DNA of 64,000 bases from Arenibacter algicola (GCF_018860365.1 NZ_JAHKPO010000022.1:1-64000), one strand, 5' to 3'. Counted from the first letter of the stretch, positions 47,218 through 56,513 are shown. Numbers and translations are program-made. The notes: generated by a model from the letters alone, not told the origin.

Positions 47218-48708
47218 ATGATGAGACAACCTTCTTATTTAGTTATATTTTTATTATTGATTATCGGCTTGTCCTCTTGCAAAAACAAGGGACAGCTAAC
47301 AGATGCATCCAAAACTGATAGCACCCAGGAAAAGGTTGCCAAACCCAATATTGTTTACATCTTGGCAGATGATTTGGGTTATGGGGATCTAAGTGCGTAC
47401 GGACAGCAGAAGTTTACCACACCCAACATAGATAAGTTGGCTGAGCAGGGAATGCTTTTTACCGAACATTACTCCGGGAGTACGGTATGTGCCCCGTCTA
47501 GATCTGCATTGTTGACAGGTATGCACACAGGCCATACGTTTGTGCGAGGCAATAAGGAAATACAGCCCGAGGGGCAGTATCCCATTCCCGATAATACCTA
47601 TACATTGGCGGAGGCCATGAAAAAAGCTGGTTATGCCACCGGTGCTTTTGGTAAATGGGGGCTTGGTTACCCAGGTTCGGAAGGAGATCCATTGAACCAA
47701 GGGTTCGATACTTTTTTTGGGTACAATTGCCAACGCCTTGGACATAATTACTACCCACGTCACCTGTGGGCCAATACAGATTCCTTGGTGCTGGAGGAAA
47801 ATTCAGGGAAGCAAAAAGGGATTTATGCTCCCCAGCTTATCCATGAGAAAACTTTGGATTTTATTGAATTCAACAAGGATAATCCATTTTTTCTCTATGT
47901 AGCATCTATTATACCACATGCAGAACTTGCAGCGCCAGAGGAAATAATGCAAAAATACAGAGGCAAATTCCCTCCTGAAAAGGCCTATAAAGGTGTGGAT
48001 GATGGACCTGAATATAGAAATGGGCCTTATGAATCACAGAAAGAAACCCATGCCGCCTTTGTGTCCATGATCCATATTTTGGATAATCAAGTTGGTGAGA
48101 TTATGGCGAAATTGGAACAGTTGGGTATTGCAGATAATACCATAGTAATGTTTACATCGGACAACGGCCCCCACACCGAAGGTGGTGCCGACCCGGATTA
48201 TTTTAATAGCAACGGTCCGTTCAAGGGAACCAAGCGGGATCTTTATGAAGGAGGAATCAGGGTTCCGTTAATTGTTAAATGGCCCGGACACGTTAAACCA
48301 AATACTAGAACAGATCATGTATCTGCATTTTGGGACGTATTTCCAACATTTGCAAGTATTGCCGATATGGAAGTCCCACCTTCTTTAGATGGTGTTTCCT
48401 TTTTACCTACCCTTTTGGGAGAGGAAAAAGAGCAAAAAAAACACGAATATCTGTATTGGGAGTTTCATGAGAAAGGTGGCAGGCAAGCCATTAGAAAAGG
48501 CAATTGGAAAGCCGTGAAATACAATGTTTTTGCATCGAACGAGGACCAGATGGAACTTTATGACCTTGATGCCGATATTGGAGAAGAAAATAATGTTGCC
48601 AAGGAATATCCGGAAATTGTAGAGGAAATGAAATTGCTTTTTAAGGAGGCAAGGACACCTTCCGAAGTATTTACTTTTGATCAAGGCACCTATTTGAGTG
48701 TAGAATAA
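47218..48708 (+). CDS. Type I sulfatase lipoprotein (CAPSR)
   Basis: About 496 residues from the ATG at 47218 (a second ATG follows at 47221). The open frame extends upstream to an ATG at 47137 within the SusD gene, but that would place 27 hydrophilic residues and the hairpin before the signal peptide. Lipobox LSSC (Cys21), metal ligands Asp51-Asp52 in LADDLGYGD, formylglycine motif CAPSR (91-95). GAFGKWGLGYPGSEGDP and FTSDNGPHTEGGADPDYF are later active-site segments; this pattern is frequent in PUL arylsulfatase A-like enzymes. It is part of the SusCD operon or a downstream unit of it. Confidence 0.9.
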   Translation: MMRQPSYLVIFLLLIIGLSSCKNKGQLTDASKTDSTQEKVAKPNIVYILADDLGYGDLSAYGQQKFTTPNIDKLAEQGMLFTEHYSGSTVCAPSRSALLTGMHTGHTFVRGNKEIQPEGQYPIPDNTYTLAEAMKKAGYATGAFGKWGLGYPGSEGDPLNQGFDTFFGYNCQRLGHNYYPRHLWANTDSLVLEENSGKQKGIYAPQLIHEKTLDFIEFNKDNPFFLYVASIIPHAELAAPEEIMQKYRGKFPPEKAYKGVDDGPEYRNGPYESQKETHAAFVSMIHILDNQVGEIMAKLEQLGIADNTIVMFTSDNGPHTEGGADPDYFNSNGPFKGTKRDLYEGGIRVPLIVKWPGHVKPNTRTDHVSAFWDVFPTFASIADMEVPPSLDGVSFLPTLLGEEKEQKKHEYLYWEFHEKGGRQAIRKGNWKAVKYNVFASNEDQMELYDLDADIGEENNVAKEYPEIVEEMKLLFKEARTPSEVFTFDQGTYLSVE

Positions 48709-48741
48709 AAAATTATTAGTAGTTAGATTAGTTTAGTTTTT

Positions 48742-48777
48742 AAAGAGCCCTATCATTATGTATAGGGTTCTTTTTAT
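48742..48777 (+). terminator. Terminator after the sulfatase gene
   Basis: AAGAGCCCTAT pairs with ATAGGGTTCTT (about 48743-48753, 48762-48772) with one G-T pair, followed by a T-run. It lies between the sulfatase and GH30 genes, so the GH30 gene probably has its own promoter. Confidence 0.8.
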
Positions 48778-48867
48778 TAATTTGTTTCGTCCATTACAAC
48801 AGATCTATAAGTGTTGTTTAGGATAAAAAATTATTTTTTCCCACTATAGAATCCGTAAATAGCAGCG

Positions 48868-50412
48868 ATGAAAAATTGGTTAAAATTATACTTCATTTGG
48901 TGCGCCTTTAATTGGGCGGGGGCACAACAAAATCCTGCAATAGAGGTCCAAATAAATAAGAATACCCATTTCCAGACCATTCACAATTTTGCAGCCTCCG
49001 ATGCTTGGGCTGCCCAGTATATAGGCTTATGGCCCAATGAAAAAAAGAAACAAATGGCCGAGTGGTTATTTAGTTTGGATAACAATCCGGATGGATCACC
49101 AAGAGGAATTGGCCTTTCGGCATGGCGTTTTAATATTGGGGCAGGAAGTAGGTCCCAAGGTGAAGAAAGTGGCATAAAGGATCCATGGAGAAGGGCCGAA
49201 GGCTTTTTACAGGATGATGGGAGTTATGATTGGCGAAAGCAAGCAGGACAACAGTGGTTTTTACAAGCGGCAAAAGATCGGGGGGTGGACCAATTCATTG
49301 CTTTTGTCAATAGTCCGCCAATACAATTGACCAGAAACAATAAGGCACATTCCGATGATGGCTTGGCGGCCAATTTATCCCAGGATAACTATGTTGATTA
49401 TGCCCACTTTCTTGCGCGGATACTAAAACATTTTAAGGATAGTCTAGCAATAGATTTCGATTATATGAGTGCGTTCAACGAGCCCCAGTGGGAGTGGAAA
49501 GGCGGACAGGAAGGCTCACCTTGGAACAATAATGAATTGGCCAATGCCACAAGGGTAATCGATTCCGTTTTTACCCAACAAAAAATAGATTCCAAAATAG
49601 AACTTACGGAGGCCGGGGCCATAGACTATTTAACAGGGGAAAAAGAAAAGCATAATAACAGGAGCAACCAAATTGAAACTTTTTTTAGCCCTGAGAGTCC
49701 CAACTATATAGCCAATTTAAAATCGGTGGCTCCAAAGGTGGCTGCACATAGCTATTTTACTACCTGGAATATTTCAAAACTTAAAAAGGAAAGGGGGCGA
49801 ATCGCCGAAAAACTGCTTAAGTATCCTTCTTTGGAATATTGGATGAGCGAATACTGTATTTTGGAGAACAATGAGGAGATTAAAGGAAAAGGCAGGGATT
49901 TGGGCATGCAGACGGCACTTTATGTGGCCCGTCTTATCCATGCCGATCTAACCATTGCCAATGCCAGTGCTTGGCACTGGTGGTTGGCCATGAGTCCTTA
50001 CGATTTTAAGGATGGATTAATTTATGTTGATAAGGAAAGCAGGGATGGGAATTTCTACGGCTCCAAATTACTTTGGGCCTTGGGAAATTATTCAAGGTTT
50101 ATTAGGCCCGGGGCCAAGAGGGTATCGATTGCCTATGATGATTATAATACAGAGGAAAACCTAAAGGCCGGGGTGTTGCTATCCGCCTATAAAAATATCG
50201 ATAATAGCCTTGTGGTTGTTGCCGTAAACCAGCAGGAAAAAGCTATCGATTTAAAGTTGAATAATACCGATTTACATTCAACCAGTATGGAACGCTTTGT
50301 GACCAATAACCAATATGACCTTCAAAAAATGAACGATAATGTCAGGGATGGGGGTAAAATTGAAATAGCCGGAAAATCTGTGACGACCTTGGTTTTTAAT
50401 TTAGCCGAATAA
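48868..50412 (+). CDS. Secreted GH30-like glycoside hydrolase
   Basis: A 514-residue exported enzyme (signal peptide ending near AGAQ, residue 20). The barrel part carries MSAFNEPQWEW, with Glu205 as acid/base, and EYWMSEYCIL, with Glu328 as nucleophile. SAWHWWLAMSPYDFKDG is a conserved aromatic patch at the barrel end, and the last 90 residues fit the beta-sandwich (SVTTLVFNLAE) that GH30 members attach to the barrel. Known GH30 activities include beta-1,6-galactanase, glucuronoxylanase and beta-1,6-glucanase; the AFNEPQWEW form is nearest to endo-beta-1,6-galactanase-like members, but this is an impression. It closes the polysaccharide locus. Confidence 0.82.
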   Translation: MKNWLKLYFIWCAFNWAGAQQNPAIEVQINKNTHFQTIHNFAASDAWAAQYIGLWPNEKKKQMAEWLFSLDNNPDGSPRGIGLSAWRFNIGAGSRSQGEESGIKDPWRRAEGFLQDDGSYDWRKQAGQQWFLQAAKDRGVDQFIAFVNSPPIQLTRNNKAHSDDGLAANLSQDNYVDYAHFLARILKHFKDSLAIDFDYMSAFNEPQWEWKGGQEGSPWNNNELANATRVIDSVFTQQKIDSKIELTEAGAIDYLTGEKEKHNNRSNQIETFFSPESPNYIANLKSVAPKVAAHSYFTTWNISKLKKERGRIAEKLLKYPSLEYWMSEYCILENNEEIKGKGRDLGMQTALYVARLIHADLTIANASAWHWWLAMSPYDFKDGLIYVDKESRDGNFYGSKLLWALGNYSRFIRPGAKRVSIAYDDYNTEENLKAGVLLSAYKNIDNSLVVVAVNQQEKAIDLKLNNTDLHSTSMERFVTNNQYDLQKMNDNVRDGGKIEIAGKSVTTLVFNLAE

Positions 50413-50422
50413 AAATCCCTTT

Positions 50423-50450
50423 GCTGGCGTGAGCGTTACGCCCGTGTCAC
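50423..50450. repeat. GGCGTGAGCG-type palindromic repeat, copy 1
   Basis: GCTGGCGTGAGCGTTACGCC with GTGTCAC after it resembles the element at 56514-56540 (GCTGGCGCGATCGTCACGC, CGTGCC). Both copies lie just downstream of the methyltransferase sequences and belong to the duplicated block. Confidence 0.55.
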
Positions 50451-50475
50451 ATGCTGGGCCCAAACTAGAGTTCTT

Positions 50476-50701
50476 TTAGTCTTTTATGCACTTAATAAAA
50501 ATATGGGTTGGTCTTCCTTTACATTCACTATTTCGTAAAGTCCTACTTGGTCAAATTCAGCATGTACGGTTTCCCTGTCTTAATAAAAGGTTTTTTGGCA
50601 CCTTCATGAAATTCGTACCGGTCTTTGCTGATTGGTTTTCCTTTGCCAGAATGTAGGGCGTCCTTGGTTGTTATTGTAAAAATCATATAACCGTTTTTGC
50701 C
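50476..50701 (-). pseudogene. Decayed 3' fragment of a SAM methyltransferase gene
   Basis: The minus strand aligns with the last third of the intact methyltransferase gene at 56565-57167, from its stop codon to the GYMVFT region. In a 60-base block (50521-50580 against 56611-56670) 48 bases match by eye. A single-base deletion in the last codons and a two-base insertion near 50590 break the frame. Similarity ends abruptly near 50701, and no N-terminal part follows. The similarity also extends about 50 bases past the stop codon into the repeat at 50423. This is a truncated, inactive duplicate. Confidence 0.85.
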
Positions 50702-50952
50702 TTCGTTTCGGGTATTTTACAAGCCCATTCAAAAGGGAAAGCCTTCATTGGATTTGGAATGGAGCGGTCCAGGGTTGGAAGGGGAGAGCAAAGCGGCAAG
50801 CGCGTTTTATAAACTATAAGAAATGGCGGTAATATAGAATTCAATAAATTTTTGCATAAATAAATACGACAATGGTTATTGCTGTATTTGGGTTCACTGT
50901 AGGATAAAAAGTGTAAGCGCTCTTGGAGCTCATCGTTATAGTTGATTTTTAT
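50702..50952. other. Spacer between methyltransferase remnant and response regulator
   Basis: About 250 bp without a supported gene. The left boundary is where homology to the intact methyltransferase stops. No target-site duplication or insertion-sequence end was seen at this boundary. Confidence 0.4.
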
Positions 50953-51621
50953 TTAAATCAGCCCCATGTTGGAAGCTATATAAACTAGATGGGTGGTATT
51001 TGAGGCATCGAAATAGTCCTTTAATTTACTGATATTAGCCTCAACTGATCTTATACTATTGGGTGAAATGCCGTCCTCTTTGAGCAATATGCTAATTTCA
51101 TTCTGTTTATAGCCTATGGCCAATAAGGACAACAATTTTTGGTCATAATCATTCAGTTCCAGGGTGTTTTTTTGCTGTAGGGCGGCAGTTGCAATGGGGC
51201 AGGTGTAGGATTCGTTTTTGGCAATAGCTTCAATACTGTTCTGAAGCTCTCTTAGTCCGTTCAAACCCTTGCAAACATAACCATCAATTTTCTGGTCTTC
51301 AAATAAGGATTTTATGGTGTTGTGGTTGTCTTCCACAGAAAAAACCACCACTTTTATTTCTGGATAAAATTCTTTTATAGCCGTAATAAGTTCCTGGCCG
51401 TTTTGAAGTTTTTTTTTATTCCTGGGATCGTCGAAGGACAAATCGGTTATTAACAGATCATAAGGCGTGCCATCGAGGATTGCCCTTTTCAGTTTCAAAA
51501 GGGCTTCGTCACAGTATTGGGAATGGCCAATATTGTTGTATCCCAATGAATGAAGCATGGTGGTAACCCCCAAATTATTGCTGTCTATATCCTCAGATAT
51601 AAATATTTTATCAAATCGCAT
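50953..51621 (-). CDS. NarL/FixJ-type response regulator
   Basis: A 222-residue cytoplasmic regulator. The receiver has acidic residues Glu10-Asp11, phospho-acceptor Asp60 in LLITDLSF and Lys118 in YVCKGLNG. The C-terminal LuxR-like helix-turn-helix includes ISPNSIRSVEANISKLKDYF. The start codon lies 8 bp after the stop codon of the sensor kinase gene, so the two form an operon and a cognate pair. Confidence 0.88.
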   Translation of the reverse strand: MRFDKIFISEDIDSNNLGVTTMLHSLGYNNIGHSQYCDEALLKLKRAILDGTPYDLLITDLSFDDPRNKKKLQNGQELITAIKEFYPEIKVVVFSVEDNHNTIKSLFEDQKIDGYVCKGLNGLRELQNSIEAIAKNESYTCPIATAALQQKNTLELNDYDQKLLSLLAIGYKQNEISILLKEDGISPNSIRSVEANISKLKDYFDASNTTHLVYIASNMGLI

Positions 51622-51629
51622 ATGTATTT

Positions 51630-53504
51630 TTAAATGGCAAACTTAATTGTAGCCGTGACACCTTCGTTCGGTTTGGAATCGAAATTAATATTTCCGTTTA
51701 TACCATTCATGCGGTTTTCCACATTCTTAAGTCCATTTCCTGAATAATTCTCCGTTGTATTAAAACCTACTCCATTGTCCACATACTTAATTACAACTTG
51801 TTTATTGTTCTTGGTACAGGTAATGGCGACCATGGAAGCCTGACTATGTTTCTTCATGTTGACCAGTAATTCTTGCAGTACCCTATATACCTCAATTTTA
51901 GCTTCTGCAGATACGTTGTCCCAAAAATCCGAAGGCAGTTCCTTGGTTATTAATTTAGTTTTGGGAGAGCTATAGGAATTAAGAAGGGCCAAAAATTCCT
52001 TTTCAAAGTTTTCACCTGTATCAATGGCGGTATATTCCTTGCTGATATCCCTTATTCTTTTATAAATAGTGTTTAAGCCTTCCAGAATTATGACCTTTTC
52101 GGAAGCCACTATTTCCTGAGGGTCTTTTTGTACTTGGGTCATGAGGTAAAAAATATCATTGCCAAGTTCGTCGTGCAATTTTTTAGAAAGGCGTAGCTCG
52201 GTCTTATAGGCCACCTCCAATTGCTCCTTTTTTTTCTGTTGATTTTTATAAAAGACCACAAACACAATAACAATAATTGAAATTACTGTGGCGGACAGAG
52301 CCATAATATTCTGTTTTTCTTTATTGGCAACTTGGGCCAATAGCATAAGGTTCCTTTTTTCTAAAGTGTCGTTGTCATATTTCGTAGCGGCATAAATAGA
52401 ACGAACGGCCTGTTTTGTTTTTTCAAGCTTGTTCTGCACCTTGGAATAAAAGATGGCCTCTTCGGAAACATCCTGTCCTAAGGATTTTTTTAAGGGCAAT
52501 AGTAAATCCAAAGCTTCCAAAATAGCGACGGAATTATTTAGTTTTTTCGAGTAGGCAAAGGCTTTTTGGGCATAGGCCAAAGCCAAGGGTTTATTGGTTT
52601 CAAAATAATATTCTGCCAAATGAATGGTACTGGATATTAATCCGGAAACCGTATTTAATTCCTGCCGTATTTCCAAGGAGTTTAAGAGGAGGGACTCGCT
52701 CTCTGGGTTATTCTTGTTTTCCAACCACTTAAAATGGCCCATATTACAAATGGCGCGTGAATATTGAATTTGATTATTCCCTTTGGTACTTCGTGCTATG
52801 CTATCCAAAATGCTAAAACTGGAATTGTATCTGCGCAGTTCCGCCAGGATATTAGCTCTTGTGATGGTAATAACCGACAAATTTTCTGTTGTTATGTCCG
52901 CGGAAGGATGTGCGTTTAGCAAGCTAAAAATTTTGTCGTTCCAGCGGAGGGCTTCCTTGTCGTTTCCTAATTCTTTCTGACAGACCGAAATTGTTTGATA
53001 CAGACCGGTGATAGATTCTATTTCATTGGAGCCTTCCAGATATTTTAGACCCTCGGTTGCGGTTATCATACCGCCATTGTAATCGCCCAGACTTTTCTGA
53101 ATGTTGGCCATATCCAGCAATCGGTCTCCAGTTCCAATACTGTCATGTAACTTTAAATTCATTGAATAGGTTTTGTCAAAATAGAAGTAGGCGGAATCCA
53201 ATTGATCCAATATTTTATAATAATATCCCAGCCTCCAATAGGCATTGTTTATATAACTACTGTCCGATGCCAATTTGGCCTTTAAGAGCAATTTTTTGGA
53301 ATGGACAATAGCGTTTTGGTAGTCCTTCTTTTTAGCAAAACCCCCAATTTGTTTTTTGAGTTGTTCTAATGAGTCTGTTGGTTTTTTAACTGTAGCAGAA
53401 TAGTAGTAATTGGAATTTGCAATGCCATTTTCAGAGAACAAAGCTGCTATACAACAATTGTAAATAAGGACAAAAATGAGGGACAGGCCAAACTTAAATT
53501 TCAT
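51630..53504 (-). CDS. TPR-domain sensor histidine kinase (NarX-like, HPK7)
   Basis: About 624 residues from the ATG at 53504; the frame opens at a TTG 15 bases earlier. A signal peptide (FGLSLIFVLIYNCC) leads to a periplasmic tetratricopeptide array (about 45-380) with repeated Y-x-A-x-x-x-x-x-K-A-type helices. One membrane helix (about 393-416) follows. The dimerisation motif is SKKLHDELGND (His near 443), and the ATPase has QELLVNMKKHSQ, DNGVGF and GNGLKNVENR. Such kinases of flavobacteria phosphorylate the adjacent LuxR-type regulator. The signal is unknown. Confidence 0.88.
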   Translation of the reverse strand: MKFKFGLSLIFVLIYNCCIAALFSENGIANSNYYYSATVKKPTDSLEQLKKQIGGFAKKKDYQNAIVHSKKLLLKAKLASDSSYINNAYWRLGYYYKILDQLDSAYFYFDKTYSMNLKLHDSIGTGDRLLDMANIQKSLGDYNGGMITATEGLKYLEGSNEIESITGLYQTISVCQKELGNDKEALRWNDKIFSLLNAHPSADITTENLSVITITRANILAELRRYNSSFSILDSIARSTKGNNQIQYSRAICNMGHFKWLENKNNPESESLLLNSLEIRQELNTVSGLISSTIHLAEYYFETNKPLALAYAQKAFAYSKKLNNSVAILEALDLLLPLKKSLGQDVSEEAIFYSKVQNKLEKTKQAVRSIYAATKYDNDTLEKRNLMLLAQVANKEKQNIMALSATVISIIVIVFVVFYKNQQKKKEQLEVAYKTELRLSKKLHDELGNDIFYLMTQVQKDPQEIVASEKVIILEGLNTIYKRIRDISKEYTAIDTGENFEKEFLALLNSYSSPKTKLITKELPSDFWDNVSAEAKIEVYRVLQELLVNMKKHSQASMVAITCTKNNKQVVIKYVDNGVGFNTTENYSGNGLKNVENRMNGINGNINFDSKPNEGVTATIKFAI

Positions 53505-53515
53505 CCCCCCAAAAT

Positions 53516-53541
53516 ACAAAAAGCCTTCAGATTATTGAAGG
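53516..53541 (-). terminator. Hairpin with T-tract upstream of the kinase gene
   Basis: On the minus strand CCTTCA pairs with TGAAGG (53524-53529, 53536-53541), followed by five T. It lies between the molybdopterin enzyme operon and the kinase gene and would insulate them. Confidence 0.55.
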
Positions 53542-53570
53542 ACATTTCTGATTTAGAGATCAAAATAAAT

Positions 53571-53604
53571 AAACCCATTTTGTAATAGCTCGGGTTTTTT
53601 TTCG
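53571..53604. terminator. Terminator of the molybdopterin enzyme operon
   Basis: AAACCC (53571-53576) pairs with GGGTTT (53592-53597), flanked by T-runs on both strands. It starts 20 bases after the minus-strand stop codon at 53624. Confidence 0.55.
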
Positions 53605-53623
53605 GTATTATATTTGGAAAGAA

Positions 53624-55798
53624 TCAACTGTTCAAAGCTTGCAGCACGCGCTCTGGTGAGAAAGGCAAATGGCGCAGTGGTTTCCCCGTTAATCTCAAAA
53701 AGGCATTGGCTATGGCACAGGCCACCATGGGTGTTGCAGTTTCTCCTACCCCTTCGGGAATTTCTGCCGATTCAAGGATTACAGTTTCAACACTATCAGG
53801 GATATCCTGCATCCTAAGTAAATTATAATCGTGATAATTGGACTGTTGTACCCGGCCGTTCACAATGGTAATTTGTTCTTTGAGAACACTGCTCATGCCC
53901 ATAATGATGCCACCTTCCATTTGGGCCTTTACATTGTCTGGTTGCACCACCACCCCGGCATCCAAGGCAATCCAAAAATGGTGTACTTTGATATTTCCTG
54001 TACTTCGGTCTATCGATATTTCACACACTCCTGTTCCCAAAGACCCGTGTTCCACAAAGGCCATGCCTTTGGCCCTACCTTCAATAGAAGGGGTATTCCA
54101 ACGGGAGATTTCTGCAGCTTTTTCCAGTGTAGCCAATGCCCGGGGTGCTTTGGCCATTAATTTTCTCCTAAGATCCAAAGGATCTAAATTTTGGTCCCGT
54201 GCAATTTCATCCAGCATACACTCAATGGCAAATTTGTTGGGGCCATGTCCTACGGCACGCCAATGTTTTAGGCGAATGCCATTGGAGGCTTCTCTCCATT
54301 CCGCAAATTGGTTGGGGATATCATAGTGGTCATTGGCCACTGCACTGGCCACCAAGTTTCCTCCGTCTCCTACCACAGCGTGCGAAAATGACGTGATGTT
54401 CCCATTATAATCTGTGCTGGCCGTAAGTCGCTGTAAGGAAAGGGGGCGAAAGGCGCCATAGGTAACATCGTCCTCCCTGGACCATATTAGTTTTACGGGA
54501 AGTGGTGCCATTTCTTTTGCCAGGTAGGCACATTCCTCCACAAAATCGTTCATGCTTCTTCTGCCAAATCCACCTCCCAAATATTGCAGGTGTACGTTAA
54601 CATTTTCCGGGGCTATTCCGAGAATTTTGGGCACTCCCAACTTGGTGTCCGTACCCTGCTGGCTACCTACCCAAACTTCGGCACTGCCACCATCTTCCGC
54701 AACCTTCACCACCGCATTCAGCGGTTCCATTTGGGCATGGTATACATAATCGTTTTTATAGTCCACCATATAGGTTTTGGCGGCCGTTCTTTTGGCCTTG
54801 GCAACATCGCCAATTTCTATGATGACCTTGCCCTTTTCTTTTTGTGAGGCTATTTTTTTATAGGTGGTATATACTTCCTGTGAGTTGTGACCGCTTGCCT
54901 TGGACTCGCTCCAATCTATTTTTAGGCTTTGTTTGGCATTCAAGGCCTGTTCCAGGGTCTTGGCCACGACTCCTATGGCATAATCCAAGGGGATTATTTT
55001 TAAAACCCCCTCCATGGCCAGAATTTCGGCTTCATTGGTCAGGCTGGGCCTTGAACCGTGGAGGTTGCCTCTTTCCAAAACTCCGTAAACCATTCCCGGC
55101 AAACGGATGTCTATGGCGAACATGGCACTACCGTCTACCTTGGCAGGGATTTCGGTACGGGGAATGTCTTTTCCGACCAGCTGGAAATCCTTGGGATTCT
55201 TTAATTGTGCTTCGCTAAGGTCGGGTAGTGTTTCTGGCATTTCCAAAAAAGGAACCAGGGCTCCGTAACTTATTTTTTGGTTGGTTTTTCCATGAAGTAC
55301 ATGACTATTGGATGTTGTAAGTTCCTCTATGGGTACTTCCCAATGTTTGGCAGCACTGCTTATTAAAACATAGCGGGCCTGGGCGCCTGCTTTTCGCATA
55401 ACATTGTAGTAGCTATTTGTTGTCCTGCTGCCTACCGTAAACATTAGCTTACTGCCCGGGGCCCATCCCGGGGAACCGTAGATCTCCGATTCTTGTGGGG
55501 AAAATTCCACCTTCACCATAGACCAGTCGGCATCCATCTCCTCGGCAAATATAAGTGGTAAGGAGGTCATGGATCCCTGTCCCATTTCGGCCGCCGGATT
55601 ATATATGGTAATTAAGCCGTCCTCGGACAATTTCACCCAGGCCGTAAGTGGCTGTTGGGCGAGTTGTTCCTTAATTTTTTTTGGATCTTTGCAGGATATC
55701 ATTTGCGGCAGTATACCGGATATGCCGATAAAGAGAGCCACCCCAGAGGATGATTTCAGAAACTTCCTTCTACTAATTTCGGTTTTCGTTTTAACCAT
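53624..55798 (-). CDS. Tat-exported molybdopterin hydroxylase large subunit (IorB-like)
   Basis: About 724 residues from the ATG at 55798; the earlier in-frame ATG at 55843 overlaps the upstream gene and would bury the Tat signal. ISRRKFLKSS (8-17) is a twin-arginine motif. GGGFGRRSMNDF is the molybdopterin-cytosine-dinucleotide loop and GVGETATP near the C-terminus carries the catalytic Glu. Family members (isoquinoline 1-oxidoreductase, aldehyde and quinaldine-type enzymes) hydroxylate aldehydes or N-heterocycles with water as oxygen source. The enzyme should work in the periplasm with the 2Fe-2S subunit encoded 4 bp upstream. Substrate is unknown. Confidence 0.9.
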   Translation of the reverse strand: MVKTKTEISRRKFLKSSSGVALFIGISGILPQMISCKDPKKIKEQLAQQPLTAWVKLSEDGLITIYNPAAEMGQGSMTSLPLIFAEEMDADWSMVKVEFSPQESEIYGSPGWAPGSKLMFTVGSRTTNSYYNVMRKAGAQARYVLISSAAKHWEVPIEELTTSNSHVLHGKTNQKISYGALVPFLEMPETLPDLSEAQLKNPKDFQLVGKDIPRTEIPAKVDGSAMFAIDIRLPGMVYGVLERGNLHGSRPSLTNEAEILAMEGVLKIIPLDYAIGVVAKTLEQALNAKQSLKIDWSESKASGHNSQEVYTTYKKIASQKEKGKVIIEIGDVAKAKRTAAKTYMVDYKNDYVYHAQMEPLNAVVKVAEDGGSAEVWVGSQQGTDTKLGVPKILGIAPENVNVHLQYLGGGFGRRSMNDFVEECAYLAKEMAPLPVKLIWSREDDVTYGAFRPLSLQRLTASTDYNGNITSFSHAVVGDGGNLVASAVANDHYDIPNQFAEWREASNGIRLKHWRAVGHGPNKFAIECMLDEIARDQNLDPLDLRRKLMAKAPRALATLEKAAEISRWNTPSIEGRAKGMAFVEHGSLGTGVCEISIDRSTGNIKVHHFWIALDAGVVVQPDNVKAQMEGGIIMGMSSVLKEQITIVNGRVQQSNYHDYNLLRMQDIPDSVETVILESAEIPEGVGETATPMVACAIANAFLRLTGKPLRHLPFSPERVLQALNS

Positions 55799-55802
55799 GG
55801 CT

Positions 55803-56279
55803 TTAGTTTTTAATGGATGTTGGGGTTTTGGAGGCCAATTCAATGGCCTTGATAATACGCAGGTAGGTGCCGCAGCGGCAAAGGATGCCGTTCATATGGG
55901 TCTTTATTTCCTCCCTTGTGGGATTGGGATTGCTTTCCAAGAGGGCTACGGCCTGCATGATCTGCCCGGACTGACAATAACCGCATTGCGGTGCTTGGGC
56001 CTCGATCCACGCTTTTTGTACGGGATGATCCCCGTTATTGGACAAACCTTCTATGGTCTTAATTTTTTGTCCGCCGGCATAATTGTCTACTTGAAGAAGA
56101 CAGGCCCGCACAGGTTGATTATCAATATGCACCATACATGCCCCACATTGCCCTATGCCACAACTATATTTGGTGCCGGTAAGGCCCAAATGTTCCCGCA
56201 ATACCCAGAGTAGGGAAGTGCCTTCAGTAACTTCTACTTTATGTTTTGTGTTGTTGATATCTAGTTGAAACGTAGCCAT
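55803..56279 (-). CDS. 2Fe-2S subunit of molybdopterin hydroxylase (IorA-like)
   Basis: 158 residues from the ATG at 56279; an in-frame TTG lies nine bases upstream. The N-terminal plant-ferredoxin-type cluster uses Cys40, Cys45, Cys48 and Cys60 (SCGIGQCGACMV). The C-terminal helical cluster uses Cys99, Cys102, Cys134 and Cys136 (QCGYCQSG, CRCGTY). The layout is the standard two-cluster subunit of the xanthine dehydrogenase family. It has no signal peptide and should travel through Tat bound to the large subunit. Confidence 0.92.
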   Translation of the reverse strand: MATFQLDINNTKHKVEVTEGTSLLWVLREHLGLTGTKYSCGIGQCGACMVHIDNQPVRACLLQVDNYAGGQKIKTIEGLSNNGDHPVQKAWIEAQAPQCGYCQSGQIMQAVALLESNPNPTREEIKTHMNGILCRCGTYLRIIKAIELASKTPTSIKN

Positions 56280-56513
56280 GATACACAATGTTTTCTATTA
56301 AATTACTGAAAAAGAAGGATGTAGCCTATTTGGGGCTTGAAAATTTTTTGGAAAATCGGGCATTTGTTAAAGTGATAGGAATAGTGCTGATGACCCTCGC
56401 GGGGAAGATTGCATATCCTGAACGCCATGACTTTTACCCAGTTCCCTTCATTTCACCTAGGACTTAGGCTTCCAATCCCTTCCGTCGTCCACTACTAGCG
56501 GAGGATCTCCATC

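Noticed and set aside
50423-50952. Possible insertion sequence or mobile element at the methyltransferase remnant
   Set aside because: No transposase, terminal inverted repeats or target duplication were seen; the block is explained by duplication of the gene end.
53609-53616. TATATTTG promoter-like box on the plus strand
   Set aside because: It points into the antisense of the molybdopterin enzyme gene; no plus-strand gene follows.
53831-56213. Several long plus-strand frames (109-214 codons) opposite the molybdopterin operon
   Set aside because: They are antisense shadows of genes with complete family motifs; translations lack any recognisable domain.
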